Shown: positions 20,188 through 30,940 of the stretch, one piece after another
How positions within the stretch are numbered: the stretch's first letter is position 1
Layout: every line of letters starts with the position of its first letter
Assembly: GCA_007674295.1 (NCBI GenBank)
Contig: CM017460.1
Location: forward strand, 1 to 64,000
Source of the DNA: Antonospora locustae
Taxonomy: Eukaryota > Microsporidia
Reading direction: 5' to 3'
DNA length: 64,000 bases
Notes under the pieces: generated by a model
Seen by the model: only the letters and a program-made list of their open reading frames with translations
What the model was told of the DNA's origin: nothing
The model's database searches: none
Made by a program: the position numbers and the translations under genes

Positions 20188-20431
20188 GATGCTTGGGACA
20201 TGTGTCATATTTTATTCTTCAGATGAACAAGTCAACATCAAAATATCGTTTATGTTCTGCATTTACCTTTTTCATAAATTTATGATACTGTTCAGTCATC
20301 GAGTCATTTTCCAAAATGAAAAGCTGACAGGCCAGAAGTTCCGTTAGTGCATTCACCAGTTGTACATGTATTCAAAATTTTTATGAAAAAACATGGCATG
20401 GCCAAATAGCAGCCATGCACAGTGTGTTGTA

Positions 20432-21514
20432 TTACACGCTCTTTGAAATCTGAATGACATCTCCGTCATGCAGCTGATGTGTCTTTCCCACCTTCTGGGG
20501 ATGGTGTTTTACGGAGCTTCCCCAGACCTTTGCATACTTGAACTTCGACAGAATGGACTTGTGTATTGTATTGCAAAAGTCTGCAACAGTGCTTTTGCTT
20601 CCTCGAAGAACAACTGGCTCGTCAGACACCTTCTGCCCTCGAGGCTTTGGATACACACGTATGATGTCCAGCTTTTCCCATGCACTTTCTAGAAACGTGT
20701 CAAAGTTCCACCGGCAGTTGGAGCTGAGTGGCACGCAGTTTGGCAGTTGCGAAAGAATGTCGAGTTCCTCGAGTGTTATCTTGTCTATCTTGTTCAGGAC
20801 CCACAATGCAGGAACATACTTTCTGTTTCCCTCGACTACGTCAATCAGGTCGTCTATGGTAACATCTCCCTTTATTATGACGTCTGCATTGTGTATTCTG
20901 AGCTCGCTTAACACGCTTTGGACCTCTTCAAGCTTCAAACATCCCCCGATGAGATTGATACCGCCCCTGTCTTTCTTCACAACCTTGATGTCGGGCGCCT
21001 GTCTGTTTATTCTGATTCCAACACCTTCGAGCTCTCTTTCGATAATTTTCTTGTGCGTGAGAGGCTTTGTTGCATCCAGCACAATCACGAGCAGCGAGCA
21101 CGTTCTTGCCACTGCGAGCACCTGCCGTCCCCTCCCCTTGTTGTCCTTGGCACCCTCGATAATGCCAGGCAAGTCCAGTATCTGTATCTTTGCGTTATTG
21201 TAGTACAGGATTCCTGGAACAGTTGTCAGCGTGGTAAACTCGTACTCTGCAACCTCGCTGTACGTCCCCGTGAGTGCACTCATCAGTGTAGACTTTCCAA
21301 CCGACGGAAAGCCTATAAAGCCTATTCTTGCAACCCCCGTCTTCGACACGTCAAAGCCCTCTCCAGTTCCGGACTTTGAGGGTGGCTCCATAAACTCTCT
21401 ACGGAGCTTGGCTATTCTTGCTTTCAGGACTCCAATGTGAAAGGACGTTGCTTTGTTCTTCTGCGTTCTTGCCATCTCATTCTCAATTTCTTTTATTTTG
21501 TCGAGTGTATTCAT
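20432..21514 (-). CDS. RBG1: Developmentally regulated GTP-binding protein (Rbg1/DRG1)
   Basis: 360 residues, close to the usual 365-370. The start ATG is preceded directly by CCC. It has an N-terminal helical region ('[17 protein letters not shown]'), then an Obg-type G domain: G1 'GFPSVGKST' near residue 70, 'FTTLTTVPG' (G2), '[16 protein letters not shown]' (G3) and 'NKID' (G4). The C-terminal TGS domain carries '[21 protein letters not shown]'. Members of this family are cytosolic, associate with translating ribosomes and act with a DFRP-type partner (Tma46 in yeast); the partner gene is not in this window. It lies tail-to-head with the zinc-ribbon-like gene at 21525, only 10 bases away. 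Confidence 0.95.
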   Translation of the reverse strand: MNTLDKIKEIENEMARTQKNKATSFHIGVLKARIAKLRREFMEPPSKSGTGEGFDVSKTGVARIGFIGFPSVGKSTLMSALTGTYSEVAEYEFTTLTTVPGILYYNNAKIQILDLPGIIEGAKDNKGRGRQVLAVARTCSLLVIVLDATKPLTHKKIIERELEGVGIRINRQAPDIKVVKKDRGGINLIGGCLKLEEVQSVLSELRIHNADVIIKGDVTIDDLIDVVEGNRKYVPALWVLNKIDKITLEELDILSQLPNCVPLSSNCRWNFDTFLESAWEKLDIIRVYPKPRGQKVSDEPVVLRGSKSTVADFCNTIHKSILSKFKYAKVWGSSVKHHPQKVGKTHQLHDGDVIQISKSV

Positions 21515-21524
21515 GGGTACCAGT

Positions 21525-22193
21525 CTAGGGCTGTTTTGTATTTGCGATATGCCAGTGTATGTTTTGCAGAACCTCCGCTAACATGCCTTTCAGAGCAAAC
21601 AAGGAGTCCCACTCGGACGAGTGGATCACGCTCATGTACTTGTTTTTCAGTTCCATATAGTGGTACATCAGAAAACTCGCCCGCTTTCTCTGTTCTCTCT
21701 CTCTTATTCGCCTTTTGATGCCTGCCTGCACCAGTCTTGCTATATTCATGCACATATGCAGTGCACACTTGGAGAGGGCCCCATTCATACAGAGAGACTT
21801 GAACTGTGTATCAAATTTCCTGTGTATGTCCTTTGCGCCGGCTCTTGCTTCTTTGATCATGACGCAGAGCTCATATGTCTCCGGAGGGCAAAATCCCTCT
21901 GCTCTCAGAAAGTAGCTGAATACACAGTGTCTGCAGACTGGCGGTGGGTATTGCTGCACTTCCCCGCTACACAGCACACATATCTTCATGTTGGTCCTTC
22001 CAGATTTCATCTCATGCTCTATAAAGTGGTGCACGATTGCGATGTTCTCTGCTGCCATCGCAAACACTGTCCTTCTGTTATCTGCAAAAAGCTGTGTTCT
22101 GTCGATGATCATCGCACTGTTGGTTGTGTGCATTTGTTGTTCCAACAACATGAGACAGTGTGTCATCAGTAAGCATCTCCGGTGCACATGCAT
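21525..22193 (-). CDS. Hypothetical protein with a CxxC...CxxC zinc-binding motif
   Basis: About 222 residues from the ATG at 22193; an in-frame ATG at 22166 is equally possible. One putative zinc site is visible, 'CVLCSGEV' followed by '[10 protein letters not shown]', in the middle of the protein. The rest is helical and basic ('[17 protein letters not shown]'). I do not recognise the family. It is divergently arranged with alanyl-tRNA synthetase, with about 160 bases between the starts, and ends 10 bases before the Rbg1 start. Confidence 0.65.
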   Translation of the reverse strand: MHVHRRCLLMTHCLMLLEQQMHTTNSAMIIDRTQLFADNRRTVFAMAAENIAIVHHFIEHEMKSGRTNMKICVLCSGEVQQYPPPVCRHCVFSYFLRAEGFCPPETYELCVMIKEARAGAKDIHRKFDTQFKSLCMNGALSKCALHMCMNIARLVQAGIKRRIREREQRKRASFLMYHYMELKNKYMSVIHSSEWDSLFALKGMLAEVLQNIHWHIANTKQP

Positions 22194-22355
22194 AGTTGCT
22201 AGAAGCAAAAAAATATGCAAAGACACAGAGATTGCATGTGTAAAACATAAAGTGCGTTAGCACTGCAGAAGAAACCAATATGCATCTATTTCAGCTGTCT
22301 CTAGTCATTGGGATTTTTTGCAAGACAGCTTTGTGAACCAAAAAACCTTACCCAT

Positions 22356-24951
22356 ATGTGGACGTCCAAGCGTCTCAGAGAGACTTTCACTGGATATTTT
22401 CGAGAACATGGACACAGGGTCATCGAGTCATCGTCAGTCGTCCCTCTGAATGACGATTCTCTTCTTTTTACAAATAGCGGAATGGTCCAGTTCAAATCAA
22501 ACATTCTTGGTCTTGAAAACAAGTTTTCTGGAATCAGTCGTGCATGCAGTATACAGCGCTGCATTCGTGCAGGTGGAAAGCACAACGACCTGGACGACGT
22601 AGGAAAGGATACATACCACCACACGTTCTTTGAGATGCTTGGAAACTGGTCCTTTGGAGACTACTTCAAGAAAGAGGCTATTGACTATGCATGGGATTTT
22701 CTTGTAAACGTACTGAAGCTTCCTAGAGATCGTTTATATGCTACATACTTCCACGACGAGGCGTCGAAGGTCGAGCCAGATACAGAGACAAAACATCTCT
22801 GGTCTCGCCATCTCCCCCTCAGCCATATAGTGAAGGGAAGCTTTCGAGACAACTTCTGGGAAATGGGCGACACTGGGCCCTGTGGTCCCAGCAGCGAGAT
22901 TCACTTTGACAGAATTGGCGGGCGAGACGCCTCCAGTTTGGTCAACACAGATGACCCAGATGTCCTTGAAGTCTGGAATCTCGTTTTTATGCAATACAAC
23001 CGCACAGGCGCCGGCATGAACAAGCTGAAGGTCCCCTGCATCGACACAGGAATTGGCTTTGAGAGGCTTCTTAGTATTCTCAACAACATGAGGTCAAATT
23101 ACCTCACAGATCTCTTTGTTCCGCTGTTTGAATGTATAAGAGCTGAGGGCAGCCTTGACGAATATAGAGACTCCGTCACAGGGCCAACAGCAAAAATCGA
23201 TACTGGGTACCGCATACTTGCAGACCATGCGAGAACCATAGCTGTGTGTCTGTACTACGATGTCATGCCCTCGAACGAGGGCAGGGGATATGTCGTGAGA
23301 AGGATATGTCGTAGAGCAATACGCTGTGCTCGTGAGGTTCTAAACTTGAAGGCAGGCTTTCTAGAGAAGCTGGTTGAGAATGCAGCAAAAATTCTAGAGA
23401 TCGATTTGAGGGATGGACATCTTAGAGCAGTGTCAAGGGAAGAATCTCTCTTCAGCAAGACATTGGACAGAGGAATTGTCCTTTTCAAGAAGCTGGTGGC
23501 CAAGGGCCCATTCATAAGTGGCAAGGATGTGTTTACGCTGTATGACACATATGGCTTTCCACTTGACCTAACGAAGATTCTGGCTGAGGAAAACAACGTT
23601 GCGATTGATGAGGAGGGGTTTTACAGGGAAAGAGAAAGACTGCGGACACTTAGCAGAGAAGCACGCAAAACCCCTTTTTTCTTGCCCGAGCGAAGAATTG
23701 TAACGGATGACAGATACAAGTACACTGAAAACAACATCGATGCAGAGCTTCTTTTCAAAAGCGAAAGGGGAGACGTAGTGGGATGTGTGTTTGATAAGAC
23801 ATGCTTTTATTATGAATCAGGGGGGCAGGTTGGCGACACTGGCATAATCACATTTTACGATGGATACACGGTGGTGGGCACACTGGCAGTTGCGGACACA
23901 CAGATGGTTTCGGGTAACATATTCCACATTGGAAAACTTGATGGGAGAACTGCTGCAAAGGCCAACCTGACGTTTGACTCAGAAAGGCGTGATAAAATCA
24001 AAAAAAAACCACACAGGGTCGCATATCCTTTATTACTTTCTGCGAAAAACACTACAGGACGAGTTCGTCGAGCAGAGAGGAAGTTTAGTTGAGGCAGAGA
24101 GACTAAGGTTCGATTTCTCATGCTCAAGGCCACTTAGAATCGAGGAGATTCGCGATTTGGAAACCAAAATGAACTTGCTGGTGGATGAGGATTGCGATGT
24201 TGATGTGAAGATAGTAAGGTTTGACGAGCTTGATTCCTCTGTCACGAAAAATCCAAACGAGGAGTATCCCGAGTACGTAAGAAACGTCAGGGTCCTTGGA
24301 AAGAACGACAAAGTGCAGGATCTCTGCGGGGGTGTCCATGTAAAAAAGACATCCGAAATAATGAGAATCAGGATTATCTCAGAGAATGGAGTGTCTTTAG
24401 GCACAAGGCGAATCGTAGCTCTAACGGGGGAAGCTGCACTAAAGGCCGAGGAAGATGCAAAAAGATTGATTGAATGTGCCACCATGGAGAGTGCCGTTCC
24501 CACAATACCACTGGTTGAAAAACGGCAGATAGAGAGAATTAAAGAGGCCAGGGCAATCGAGCAGGACGCAAGACGCGTAAAGGCCATTGTGGAACAGTTG
24601 AAAAGAGCTAACGAGATAGTTTTGCAAATCAAGACAAAGACACTGATGGCAGACAGCAAGGAAAGAACCTTTGTGAGCTTTGAATGCGACAGCAGCGCCC
24701 TCTCGTCTAAGGATATAAAAAAACAGGTTCGCAAAGTTATGGATATCTTTGAAAAAAACAACATCAACGGCATCGCATATAGTTTTATGAACAGAAATGT
24801 GCATTTCGCTCTCTCCCTGGAATGCAAGGATGTGCTGGAACATATGAAGTGCTGTCTTGACTCTATAAATGTCAGGAACATAGACAAATTTTACATATGC
24901 TATGGTATTGCGAGCTCCAAAGAGGCATTTGTTGGTGCTATCAATAAATAA
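22356..24951 (+). CDS. ALA1: Alanyl-tRNA synthetase, interrupted by a -1 frameshift at a poly-A run
   Basis: The start chosen is the ATG at 22356 (MWTSKRLRETF), which has CCC two bases upstream and fits the family's N-terminus. Class II catalytic domain: 'FTNSGMVQFKSNI', motif 2 region 'CSIQRCIRAGGKHNDLDDVG', motif 3 'GIGFERLLSIL'. The editing domain carries 'HTGSH' (the HxxxH pair) and 'CGGVH' near residue 656, and a C-terminal domain follows to 24951. The frame breaks at a run of nine A (24000-24008): the first frame closes at 24092, while the conserved sequence continues one base back. The joined product would be about 880 residues, normal for the family. Since the enzyme is essential, a homopolymer sequencing error or slippage is more likely than loss. 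Confidence 0.9.
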
Positions 24952-25175
24952 ACCAGCCTGGTTGTTCTGAACTGTGTATGGCCAACCCGACATTCAAAAA
25001 GCTTTCTGCGTTACCTTCTTTATGTGTTCTTCTGCAGCAACATACAGCAAATCCTCGCAGACACATGTCGCAACGAATCGCACATAGCTGCTTTTCCAGA
25101 TGCACAATGCTGAGAGTACAAATACTTGAATATGATTGGCTGTCTTGGTTATTTAAATTGATACCCTAAAAACCC

Positions 25176-27215
25176 ATGCTGTTCTGGTTACTAGCTCTCG
25201 CTTTTTGTTCGGAAAGCAGCGTGGGGAAAAAGAAGCCTAGCATAGCTGTTGGCATTGACCTGGGCACCACGTACACATGTGTATATCTGTACATTCCAGA
25301 CGCCACTCCTAACAGGGACGCAGTTGCACAGGGGTCCCTTGGTGCAGCTACTCTAGAGTCGCTAAAGTTCGGCAGCAGCGATATTGTGCCGTCTGTCGTC
25401 AGATATGAGATGGTTCATAACGATTGGATACTGAATGCAGGAAATGATGCATTTAACGACAACGAGGCCAAACCGGACCCAAACAACTACTTCTATGCAT
25501 TCAAAAGGCTGATGGGGCGCTCCTCTCTTACAGAAGACAAGGACTTGATAGACATCGATAAGAAGATCACATACAAGTTGAAGGAAAAGAGAGTTAACGA
25601 GAAACAGGGTCTGCTAACCATGCTGCATCTTGGCAGCGATGGCAAGATTTTGCATGAGCTGACTGCTGTGCAGGCTAGTGCTGCAATTCTGGAGATGATC
25701 AGGAAGAAGGTAGAGGAGGACTATGTCATCAAGAAGTGTGTCATCACAGTGCCCGCCTATTTTGGAGAGAACCAGAGGGCAGCAACAATGATGGCTGCAA
25801 AGCTGGCAGGATTTAGTGACATCATTTTGCACAAGGAGCCTGTTGCAGCAGCATATGCATACCAGATCAAGAAAGGCCTAGGAAGCGATGGGAGCAAGTT
25901 CATCGTGTTTGATCAGGGTGGCGGAACTCTTGACATCACAGCTCTGGAGTATGCAGACACTGTTCTGGAGGTTGCAGCCACAGTTGGAGACAATTTCCTG
26001 GGTGGAGAAAACATCAATGACCTCCTCTTCAACCACTTTGCAGGAAAGCTGAAGGATGAGCACAACGAGCAAAGCATTGACACCAATTCAAAGGCAAGGT
26101 TGCGGTTGAGAAAGTTTGTTGAAGAATTCAAGATCGAGCTCTGCAACAAGCAAAACCAATCGGTGGACGATGTCTCGCATACACAGGAGTTCTTTTTGCC
26201 TTCTGGAGGCATAGCCCAGTTGTCTCTTGCAACTTCTGAATTCAACAAGATAATCAATCCTGTTCTGGAGAAGATCGACAAGAGGCTTGTGGACGAAGTG
26301 TATGGAATCATCCCCAAGCTGAAGGACTACGGATGGAATCTGAATGAAATTAGCGATGTGCTCTGTGTTGGTGGCACATCCAGAGTCCCAATAATACGTC
26401 AAAAGCTTAGGGATTACTTTCCAAAGGCAAGGCTGAGGTACGATATCGATCCAGACAGAATTGTTGCAGAGGGTGCGGCTTACCAGGCAGCAAGCTCTGC
26501 AAACTTCCTAAAGAAGGGGGAGTCTCTTGTCCAGATGGACACAGTGCCAATACCGATTGGAATATGTGTCAAGGAGGACGAGTTTCACCCGATTCTCAAG
26601 GAGCAGGCAACAATCCCAGCCACTGGCACAGAAGTCTTTACAACCTCCGAGGATAACCAGAAGCTTGTTCTCATTAAGGTTGCACAAGGCCTGAGTCCAA
26701 GCTTCAAGGAAAACGAACCTCTTGGCCAGTTTCACCTAGAAATCGAAAAGCCCGCACCCAGGGGAGTGCCGCAGATTGAGGTTACAATAAACTGGAGCCT
26801 GGAAGGCAATTTGAACGTGAACGCTGTTGATCTGAGCAACAAGCGCGAAGCAAAGATCACATTTGCCAGGTCAGATGCACAGCTAAGTGAGGCAAAGATC
26901 AACGAGCTCAGAAAAAAGGCAAAGGAAGATGAGGCGCGTAACGCAGAGATGCGAGACGCATACAAGGAAAGGAACATCCTTGAGGAATATATTCGTGACG
27001 TACAGTCGAAGATGATGGACCCAAACATCACCAATGAATCCAGAGACGTGATCGAACGGGCTGTGTATGGCGTCAATGCATGGCTCAACAAGGAAAAGGC
27101 TAAGGCAGACAAGTATCAGTTCAGAGAAAAGTACGAAAAGCTCAAAGAGGTTGTCACACCACTTCTTGCAGGAAAGGCTCCTGTATCCGAGGAGAAAATG
27201 AGAGAAGAGCTTTGA
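25176..27215 (+). CDS. KAR2: ER-type Hsp70 chaperone (BiP/Kar2-like)
   Basis: 679 residues. The ATG is directly preceded by CCC. A short hydrophobic signal (MLFWLLALAFCSES) precedes the ATPase domain, whose phosphate-1 loop is 'GIDLGTTYTCVYLY'. Other Hsp70 marks are 'VITVPAYFGENQR', 'DQGGGTLDI' (usual form DLGGGTFD) and 'VGGTSRVPIIR'. The substrate domain and lid follow. The protein ends in REEL, a variant of the KDEL/HDEL ER retrieval signal. It is more diverged than typical BiP: there is an insert after the first strand, and 'HKEPVAAAYAY' stands where NEPTAAA is usual. Role: folding and translocation in the ER, relevant to the many secreted proteins encoded nearby. Lhs1-type identity is less likely given the length. 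Confidence 0.9.
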   Translation: MLFWLLALAFCSESSVGKKKPSIAVGIDLGTTYTCVYLYIPDATPNRDAVAQGSLGAATLESLKFGSSDIVPSVVRYEMVHNDWILNAGNDAFNDNEAKPDPNNYFYAFKRLMGRSSLTEDKDLIDIDKKITYKLKEKRVNEKQGLLTMLHLGSDGKILHELTAVQASAAILEMIRKKVEEDYVIKKCVITVPAYFGENQRAATMMAAKLAGFSDIILHKEPVAAAYAYQIKKGLGSDGSKFIVFDQGGGTLDITALEYADTVLEVAATVGDNFLGGENINDLLFNHFAGKLKDEHNEQSIDTNSKARLRLRKFVEEFKIELCNKQNQSVDDVSHTQEFFLPSGGIAQLSLATSEFNKIINPVLEKIDKRLVDEVYGIIPKLKDYGWNLNEISDVLCVGGTSRVPIIRQKLRDYFPKARLRYDIDPDRIVAEGAAYQAASSANFLKKGESLVQMDTVPIPIGICVKEDEFHPILKEQATIPATGTEVFTTSEDNQKLVLIKVAQGLSPSFKENEPLGQFHLEIEKPAPRGVPQIEVTINWSLEGNLNVNAVDLSNKREAKITFARSDAQLSEAKINELRKKAKEDEARNAEMRDAYKERNILEEYIRDVQSKMMDPNITNESRDVIERAVYGVNAWLNKEKAKADKYQFREKYEKLKEVVTPLLAGKAPVSEEKMREEL

Positions 27216-27435
27216 ATTAAACGTTTTTACTTGCACCAGTGCTTTTGTCTGGTTTTTGCAATGTCTTACACTGTTGTGGCGGGTCAGATAGTACCGTTCC
27301 TCACTCTCAGACTGGGGCGGCAATTGTCATCACTCCCAGGGGTTCTTTCGTGCAGATTTTTTATCTTAGATTCAAAGTGATACTTTTACAAGCTGCAGTC
27401 AAAGCACTGGCAAACCAGAAAAAAAACTGGCGAGG

Positions 27436-27756
27436 CTAGCGCATATCAAGGTCGTACCAGATGTCCTGATATGTACGGTTGATCACAACAGAATCAAAGC
27501 TTGCTGTGACAAACCGCAGTATGTCGTCTTGGTTAAAAACCATAGACACCAGAAGGAGCCTTCCTATATCCACACTGTAGAGAAAATGCGAGATGTGCTT
27601 TACCTCTCTGATTTCGTCCTTGTTGAGCCTGAACGCTGTTGGTTCCTGCCTCTTGAGCCTCTGCATGGCCTTGTTAAGTAAAGACGTTCTTTTAGTGTGC
27701 TTGTGTAGATTACTTGCTAGTTCAAACGCAGATCTCATAGGGGGCATGTTGTGCAT
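27436..27756 (-). CDS. Small hypothetical protein
   Basis: About 106 residues from the first ATG (27756). The same frame stays open upstream through 'RDGEFIVQ' into the end of the next gene, so the true N-terminus is unclear and could involve a non-ATG start or a short intron. It is helical and basic ('LHKHTKRTSLLNKAMQRLKR'), ending 'SVVINRTYQDIWYDLDMR'. No family recognised. It is 31 bases from the gene at 27788-29014 on the same strand. Confidence 0.5.
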   Translation of the reverse strand: MHNMPPMRSAFELASNLHKHTKRTSLLNKAMQRLKRQEPTAFRLNKDEIREVKHISHFLYSVDIGRLLLVSMVFNQDDILRFVTASFDSVVINRTYQDIWYDLDMR

Positions 27757-27787
27757 CTGCACTATGAATTCTCCATCTCGTGCATAG

Positions 27788-29014
27788 CTACGCTTTCTTG
27801 GTGTCTCCCTCCCTCATCCGTCTGTTTTCACTCTCCAGCTGCTCGCAGCGTGCCCTCAGATTCTCTAGTACGCCTTTGAGCTCCACAACATATTTCTCGT
27901 TGAAAATCCTCAGCTCTGCCTCCATGGTTTCAAGGTTGTCTGCCAGGTTCTGGTTCTTTCCTTCCAGTACTCTGTTTGACTCCTCCAGCTGCTTGATCTT
28001 GTCAACCAGCCGTGTCTTCATGTCTTCGTGTGCCTTTATGCTTTCGTTTTGAATAACCAGAAAATCGAAGTAGCTCTCGGACGCGAAGTGGTTGACACAC
28101 TCCTCAATTGGCTTGTACCTTTGCACAGCAAACTGAAGAAGACGCACCATTTTCGCTTTGACATGTAGGTTCAAGTCTTCATGGGCATTTTCCTCAACGT
28201 AAATCTTGAAGTCATTGAAGTAAAGATTAAAGCACACACATATGTCTAGAAGTGCTGGCATGATGTCTTGGACAGTTAGCTTGCACATAATGTCTCTCAT
28301 CGTCTCGTTCCGAAATGCCTGAATGTATCCTAGTGTGTACAGAAAGAAGTAGAGGACACGGAATGTCACAAGCTCGTCGGCATGCGGCAGCCTCAGTATA
28401 TGGAGAATAAGCATCATCACCTGCATGGAAGCCTGCTCCACGTCGCAGAAGCGGAGAATGTTTTTGTATATGCAGAACACTTCGCGCTCTAGGGGGCACT
28501 CACTCTCCATCTTTCTACACATGTCTATGATTCTCTGTACAATCTCCCTGTCTGTGTCTTCGTGCCCAACGTTGTCCTGGTAGGCTGGAGACCTCCTCAG
28601 AATCCTATTCCACACAGATGTGCGGAGGTCGTTGTCCATCTTGCAAATATGCTTGACAAGCTCTCTGCGATCTGTAGATTGAAGTGATAGCAGGTATGCC
28701 CAGAACTTGTAGTCTTCATCAGAGCCCGAAATGCACTGGCTGCTGCAATGCTTTCTCAGACAGAGAGTCTTTCTAAATGTTGTCTGCGGATATATTGCCT
28801 GGTCACTGTACCTGGGCAGGTCTTCTCCAAAGAGCACTTTTTCAACAAACCCCATTCCTGATTCCAGGCCCACCTCTAAATACCGCCGGTCATCTCCTTT
28901 TTGACTGCCCAACAGCGTGAGCTTCTCCGCAACGTCGGTTATTTGTGTACAAGTACACACTGGCTGCTGATATGTGTAAAAAGGCCCTGTACACAAACGT
29001 CTGCATCGCAGCAT
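27788..29014 (-). CDS. Helical protein with C-terminal coiled coil, unknown function
   Basis: 408 residues from the first ATG; an internal ATG at 'MGFVEKVLFGEDLPRYS' may be the real start. The middle is all-helical and could be an armadillo-like repeat fold ('ASMQVMMLILHILRLPHAD', 'MRDIMCKLTVQDIMPALLD'). The last 80 or so residues form a long coiled coil ('KIKQLEESNRVLEGKNQNL', 'LENLRARCEQLESENRRM'). The arrangement recalls tethering or scaffold proteins, but I cannot name a family. Confidence 0.7.
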   Translation of the reverse strand: MLRCRRLCTGPFYTYQQPVCTCTQITDVAEKLTLLGSQKGDDRRYLEVGLESGMGFVEKVLFGEDLPRYSDQAIYPQTTFRKTLCLRKHCSSQCISGSDEDYKFWAYLLSLQSTDRRELVKHICKMDNDLRTSVWNRILRRSPAYQDNVGHEDTDREIVQRIIDMCRKMESECPLEREVFCIYKNILRFCDVEQASMQVMMLILHILRLPHADELVTFRVLYFFLYTLGYIQAFRNETMRDIMCKLTVQDIMPALLDICVCFNLYFNDFKIYVEENAHEDLNLHVKAKMVRLLQFAVQRYKPIEECVNHFASESYFDFLVIQNESIKAHEDMKTRLVDKIKQLEESNRVLEGKNQNLADNLETMEAELRIFNEKYVVELKGVLENLRARCEQLESENRRMREGDTKKA

Positions 29015-29149
29015 GCTGAGTAATCAGGTTTGTGTCCATGTGGACTACAGTGAACGTTTGCCATGGCTGCTGAGTATGCTTTTATTGATACGCTCAAATA
29101 CATGTGCTGAGAACAGACGTGTATGAAAGACATTTATTGGCCACAACTA

Positions 29150-30091
29150 TCAGTAGGGAAGCTCCTTCAGAATGCTCTCCCTCTGGCTGCTTGTCAAGTA
29201 TGGTACTGTCATCATGGACTTCACTCGGAGATTACCCTTTCTGCTTGGATCCTTATGCAGAGGCATTCCCAGAAACGGAATTGTTACGCTGTCTCCGATC
29301 TTTTTGAAGTCGTTGTGTGTAAGTGTGTATGTCCTGTTTCCCGGAAGATTTATAGTCTTCTGGAAACCCTTTATTAAGTCCCTTAGACTGATTTCAATGC
29401 TCATCTCTAGGTCGTCATCTACCCTCTTGAACACAGGATGAGGCTTCTCCTCCAGCACAAGCCGAATGTCTTGAAACGTCCCGTCCGGAAGTTGATCTCC
29501 GTATCCGTGAAACGTGAACTTTGTGCCAGACTTGTATCCAGGCTTTATGTAAACTTTCATAATTTTGTCCTCTGTAGTGCCAAATGCCTTTCGCTTTGAC
29601 TTGAGAGTCTTGGATACTCCTGTGAAAAGCTCGTCCAAGGTTGCAGACACCTTGAACTCCACGGTGTTGTTTTCCTTTTTCTTTTGAAACGGGTCGCTAA
29701 AGTCACGTCCAAACCCCATGAAGTCTCCTGTGTCAAATCCTGAAAACACAAAGTCCTTGGTATTGAATTTAGACGAACCGAACCCGAAGTTACCTGTACA
29801 AAACTTTGAAAACCCCCCTTTGAAAAAGTCGTCGACATTGACTCCAGCAGCAGCTCCTGGATCTGTAGTACCGTATGTGTCGTACATCTTGCGCTTTTCT
29901 GGATCGCTAAGTATGTCGTACGCCTCCTTCACTTCTCGAAACTTATTGCTCATCTCCTCCTTTTCTTCCTTTGACTTGGATGAGTGCCTGTCTGGATGGT
30001 ACTTCAATGCCAGTGTCCTAAATGCCTTTCGTATGTCATCTTCCGTTGCTGACTTAGGGACCCCAAGAATAGAATAAAGGTCTTTTTTCAT
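29150..30091 (-). CDS. SIS1: Type II DnaJ/Hsp40 co-chaperone (Sis1-like)
   Basis: 313 residues. J domain at residues 1-70 with the HPD motif ('LALKYHPDRHSS'). A region rich in Gly and Phe follows (about 75-130, e.g. 'FGFGSSKFN', 'GDFMGFGRDF'). No cysteine-rich zinc domain, hence type II. The C-terminal beta domains cover residues 140-310 ('VEFKVSATLDELFTGVSKTL', 'DLIKGFQKTINLPG'). It lacks a signal peptide, so it should act with cytosolic Hsp70. Unlike most housekeeping genes here, no CCC is seen close to the ATG. Confidence 0.93.
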   Translation of the reverse strand: MKKDLYSILGVPKSATEDDIRKAFRTLALKYHPDRHSSKSKEEKEEMSNKFREVKEAYDILSDPEKRKMYDTYGTTDPGAAAGVNVDDFFKGGFSKFCTGNFGFGSSKFNTKDFVFSGFDTGDFMGFGRDFSDPFQKKKENNTVEFKVSATLDELFTGVSKTLKSKRKAFGTTEDKIMKVYIKPGYKSGTKFTFHGYGDQLPDGTFQDIRLVLEEKPHPVFKRVDDDLEMSIEISLRDLIKGFQKTINLPGNRTYTLTHNDFKKIGDSVTIPFLGMPLHKDPSRKGNLRVKSMMTVPYLTSSQRESILKELPY

Positions 30092-30529
30092 AAAGAGAAA
30101 GGCCTAATAATTTTAAATTTGTTTTTTCTAGAAAAATCCCGTAACGCCTCACTTGTAAGTCAGATGTGCGTTACAAACAATCCTTTCCAAGTCACTCTTT
30201 TCTAATGTATAAAGATACTACTCTCATGCAAAACGTTTGAAAAGACATTACTAGAACTGCTGTGCTGTTATTCATCTTTCATGCCAATGTCTTTTCAAAA
30301 TGTCTCAAAAAGATTTATATTGCTATTGTGATTAAGGTATCATGCAACATTGAGAGTATACACTGTACTTGCATTAGTCTTGAGAACATTGCTCTGCTAC
30401 TACATGCACTATTCAGCACAGACAGCCAAAGACGGATACTATCATGACTCTCTGCTTGTACTTTCGTCTTTATTACGGCTTCATTCTTCTTGAGCCAACC
30501 CTATGTACCAGAAAAGCTTTCAGAATCGT
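30092..30529. other. Intergenic, no supported gene
   Basis: AT-richer spacer between DnaJ and the prolyl isomerase. One 61-codon frame (30262-30447) has no family features. Confidence 0.5.
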
Positions 30530-30940
30530 TTATTTTCTGTATATTATGTGAAACCCACTATTTGTTTCCACCGGCTCAGTCATCTGCCCCTTTTCCAGTT
30601 TGAATGCTTCCTTTTCAAAGTCGCTTATCATTTCGTTTCTAAAAACAAAGCCTAGATATCCGCCTTTTTTTGCAGAAGAGCACTTGCTGTGACGTCTTGC
30701 CTTTTCCATGAAGAGCTCGTCGCTAAAGTTCTTGCGCAGATCGTTGTAAATATCTCTGCACATGCAAAGAGCTTCATGTCTTGATAAAGACATGTCTGGG
30801 TTTCTGGAATCGGCATGCTTTATGAGTATATGAAACAGCTCAAATTCTCCTTCTTTTGGCCTTTCCCACGTGCTTTCGTGTGTCTTTGTGTTAAAAAAGT
30901 AGTACCTGCCGTGTGTTCTCGACTTCTTTCTTATCCACAT
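30530..30940 (-). CDS. ESS1: Peptidyl-prolyl cis-trans isomerase, Ess1/Pin1 type
   Basis: 136 residues, shorter than the usual 160-170. An N-terminal WW domain ('WIRKKSRTHGRYYFFN', then 'HESTWERP') is followed almost directly by a parvulin domain: 'FHILIKHADSRNPDMS', 'LRKNFSDELFMEKARRHS', 'GGYLGFVFRNEMISDFEKEA' and the end 'VETNSGFHIIYRK'. The linker between WW and catalytic domain is nearly absent. Family members isomerise phospho-Ser/Thr-Pro bonds, notably in the RNA polymerase II C-terminal repeat. CCC lies 6-8 bases upstream of the ATG (30946-30948). Confidence 0.93.
   Translation of the reverse strand: MWIRKKSRTHGRYYFFNTKTHESTWERPKEGEFELFHILIKHADSRNPDMSLSRHEALCMCRDIYNDLRKNFSDELFMEKARRHSKCSSAKKGGYLGFVFRNEMISDFEKEAFKLEKGQMTEPVETNSGFHIIYRK

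Noticed and set aside
27261..27380. 39-codon frame beginning MSYTVVAGQIVP, faintly like a mitochondrial ATP synthase small subunit
   Set aside because: Too short to judge, and microsporidia lack ATP synthase; resemblance taken as chance.
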